A program made the translations under genes and the position numbers. Shown piece after piece: positions 62,818 to 64,000 of a stretch of 64,000 bases of DNA. The notes below the pieces were generated by a model, which saw nothing but the letters and a program-made list of their open reading frames with translations, ran no database searches and was not told where the DNA came from. This DNA comes from COE1 sp910588595 (GTDB taxonomy: Bacteria; Bacillota; Clostridia; Lachnospirales; Lachnospiraceae), in assembly GCA_948957135.1 (NCBI GenBank), contig CARDBT010000007.1, positions 1 to 64,000 on the forward strand. Reading direction: 5' to 3'. The first letter of the stretch is position 1; each line of letters starts with the position of its first letter.

Positions 62818-62906
62818 ATTATATCTGTATGCCATCAAAAAAGCTAGTAGAATTTTCGTAAAATTTCGTATTTGTTTTTTAGTTATAATCACGAAACTTA
62901 ACGAAA
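62818..62906 (-). promoter_or_regulatory. pulA promoter with upstream TTTCGT inverted repeat
   Basis: Minus strand TATAAT at 62818-62823; the -35 position (62841-62846) reads TAGCTT, a poor match. Upstream, TTTCGTAAAATTTCGT at 62854-62869 and ACGAAACTTAACGAAA at 62891-62906 form an inverted repeat of four half-sites. It fits an activator-dependent promoter. Confidence 0.6.
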
Positions 62907-62937
62907 TAACTTACTTCCTCGGGGTGCCCGTGTGCAT

Positions 62938-62968
62938 ACTAAAAAGGCGTATGCACACGCACACGCCT
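62938..62968 (-). terminator. Terminator of the DUF3048 gene
   Basis: Minus strand AGGCGTGTGC ... GCATACGCCT stem then TTTTT, 21 bases after the stop. The same arm GTATGCACAC can pair instead with GTGTGCATAC at 62930-62939. Confidence 0.8.
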
Positions 62969-62988
62969 CGTCTATACGATTCTCTATT

Positions 62989-64000
62989 TTATCTGATAAC
63001 TACATTATTCCATGAATCTGATGGAACAAGCGCAACATAAGTCTTTCCTGTGTTCAGCTCGATCTCCTCCCCGGTCTGCTTGTCGAGATAGATCGTCTTA
63101 TCACTCTCACCAGCCTTGATCCATGTCACCTCGATCGCCTTGCCATTTGTAATATAGTACGCATCACGTCCGGAATCGATTGCATTGTAAATAAGGTATC
63201 CATTATCGTCAAGCTGTTTGAACGTCGTATCCTGGATCAGCAGATTCTTGAACGTAAGCTGGGCATTGCCATGCAGCGGATCCGTATGTGCCTGATCGTA
63301 CTCATAGTAATCGTACGTTCCTGTTGACTCGTTATACTTCAACATGGACTTATTATGCGGGAACGGAAGCTCAATCTCAGTACAGGTCACTGCATCTCCC
63401 CTGGATGACAGATCGATCTCCGTATCCGAGAAGAAATAATGCTGTCCCGGATAGTAGTCATTGTACTCTGTAGAATACTTTGAGTTTGCAAATTTCTTGT
63501 CGAGATCCCCTGCGCAGATATATTCTGTGTACTCTCTCTTCTTGCCATTGTCCACACGGGAAAATCCACCGCTGAAATTCGCAGAATATTTTTTTGCAAG
63601 CCACTCGTCAACGTAGAACGGCCCTCCATCATGACAGAGCACGGCATTCCACTCTGCCGCAAGCATGATATTGGTCGACCTCGTGCTCCGGATACTGCCG
63701 AACTGTTCGATCTTTCCCCAATCCTTAACGATCGCCATGAAACGCGTGATCCTGTTATTCGCGGTGCTGTTCATCATCTCATACACCACATCCGCCTCAG
63801 TGAGACCGTAATGAGGAAGCGCTATCACCTCATTGTCCACCATTACCGCGATCGGGCGCTGATTCTTCAATGCTTCATCGATCCACTCGTTCGTGATCTC
63901 ACTGCGGTACATCCCCTCGTGTGACTCCTCCTCGACCGCCGGATCTGTGGCAGGCTCCCCCACATCAGGCGCATCCGGTGTCACATCACCGCTGTTATCT
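62989..64000 (-). CDS. DUF3048 (YerB-like) lipoprotein, cut by right edge
   Basis: The frame is open to the window edge on the minus strand, so the N-terminus (with the expected lipobox) is missing. Visible parts are RPIAVMVDNEVIALPHYGLTEADVVYEMMN and TRFMAIV, FGSIRSTRSTNI, the typical DUF3048 N-domain, and WIKAGESDKTIYLDKQTGEEIELNTGKTYVALVPS, the C-domain. DUF3048 proteins are surface lipoproteins of unknown role in Firmicutes. Its own terminator separates it from pulA. Confidence 0.88.
   Translation of the reverse strand, partial: DNSGDVTPDAPDVGEPATDPAVEEESHEGMYRSEITNEWIDEALKNQRPIAVMVDNEVIALPHYGLTEADVVYEMMNSTANNRITRFMAIVKDWGKIEQFGSIRSTRSTNIMLAAEWNAVLCHDGGPFYVDEWLAKKYSANFSGGFSRVDNGKKREYTEYICAGDLDKKFANSKYSTEYNDYYPGQHYFFSDTEIDLSSRGDAVTCTEIELPFPHNKSMLKYNESTGTYDYYEYDQAHTDPLHGNAQLTFKNLLIQDTTFKQLDDNGYLIYNAIDSGRDAYYITNGKAIEVTWIKAGESDKTIYLDKQTGEEIELNTGKTYVALVPSDSWNNVVIR

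Noticed and set aside
1..64000. tRNA, rRNA, CRISPR array or insertion sequence
   Set aside because: No cloverleaf, spaced repeat array or transposase was found on either strand.

Overview
The window looks like a chromosome segment of a gut-type Firmicute of the class Clostridia, probably family Lachnospiraceae. The chromosomal genes (rlmD, yhaM, mutS2, a type I pullulanase, DUF3048, DUF4358, an MBOAT/DHHW pair) are typical of that family, Shine-Dalgarno sites are strong, and promoters are of sigma-A type. Genus is not decidable from the sequence alone.

Layout. (1) Positions 1-24.7 kb, all on the minus strand, are a tailed-phage (HK97-fold, siphovirus-like) prophage, read from right to left: a LexA-boxed promoter, a Com-like zinc ribbon, a sigma-like regulator, the replication module (DUF2800, DUF2815, family A DNA polymerase, primase-helicase, VRR-NUC nuclease, SNF2 helicase), DUF1492 regulator, HNH nuclease, terminase subunits, a ParB-like protein with a cytosine methyltransferase, portal, ClpP-type protease, capsid, head-tail and tail genes. 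The tail operon is followed not by a tape-measure gene but by an AlbA_2-type regulator and a Mom-family DNA adenine modification gene that runs off the left edge. No integrase or lysis gene is seen in the window. (2) Positions 24.8-40.4 kb are a DNA phosphorothioation defence locus. An XRE regulator is followed by SspD, SspB (DUF4007), SspC and a cysteine desulfurase (SspA/DndA type), then a PLD-helicase, an overlooked 54-aa ORF, a DndD-like SMC ATPase, an unknown 178-aa protein and a full RpoD-like sigma factor. A separately promoted DndB-like (DGQHR) gene and an 84-aa gene end it. (3) Positions 40.5-42.8 kb hold a SymE-ParA-ParB maintenance module. (4) From about 43.05 kb rightwards is visibly more GC-rich host chromosome: rlmD, yhaM, a degenerate HtrA-like protein, an extracellular acyl-transfer cluster (SGNH, DUF4358, MBOAT, DHHW), palindromic intergenic repeats, mutS2, a two-component system, a NUDIX hydrolase, a large unknown protein, a cell-surface pullulanase and a DUF3048 lipoprotein cut by the right edge.

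How it fits together. The mobile part appears to be a composite element inserted at the 3' end of rlmD, carrying partition/toxin functions, a backbone-sulfur defence system and a phage genome. Three DNA modification chemistries lie within 40 kb: phosphorothioate (Ssp), C5-cytosine methylation, and the predicted Mom-type adenine modification. The most unusual item is the sigma-70 factor with recognisable regions 1.1, 2 and 4 inside the phosphorothioation operon, together with a Dnd-like half (DndD- and DndB-like) attached to an Ssp core. All assignments are from reading translated sequences and motifs; no searches were run.
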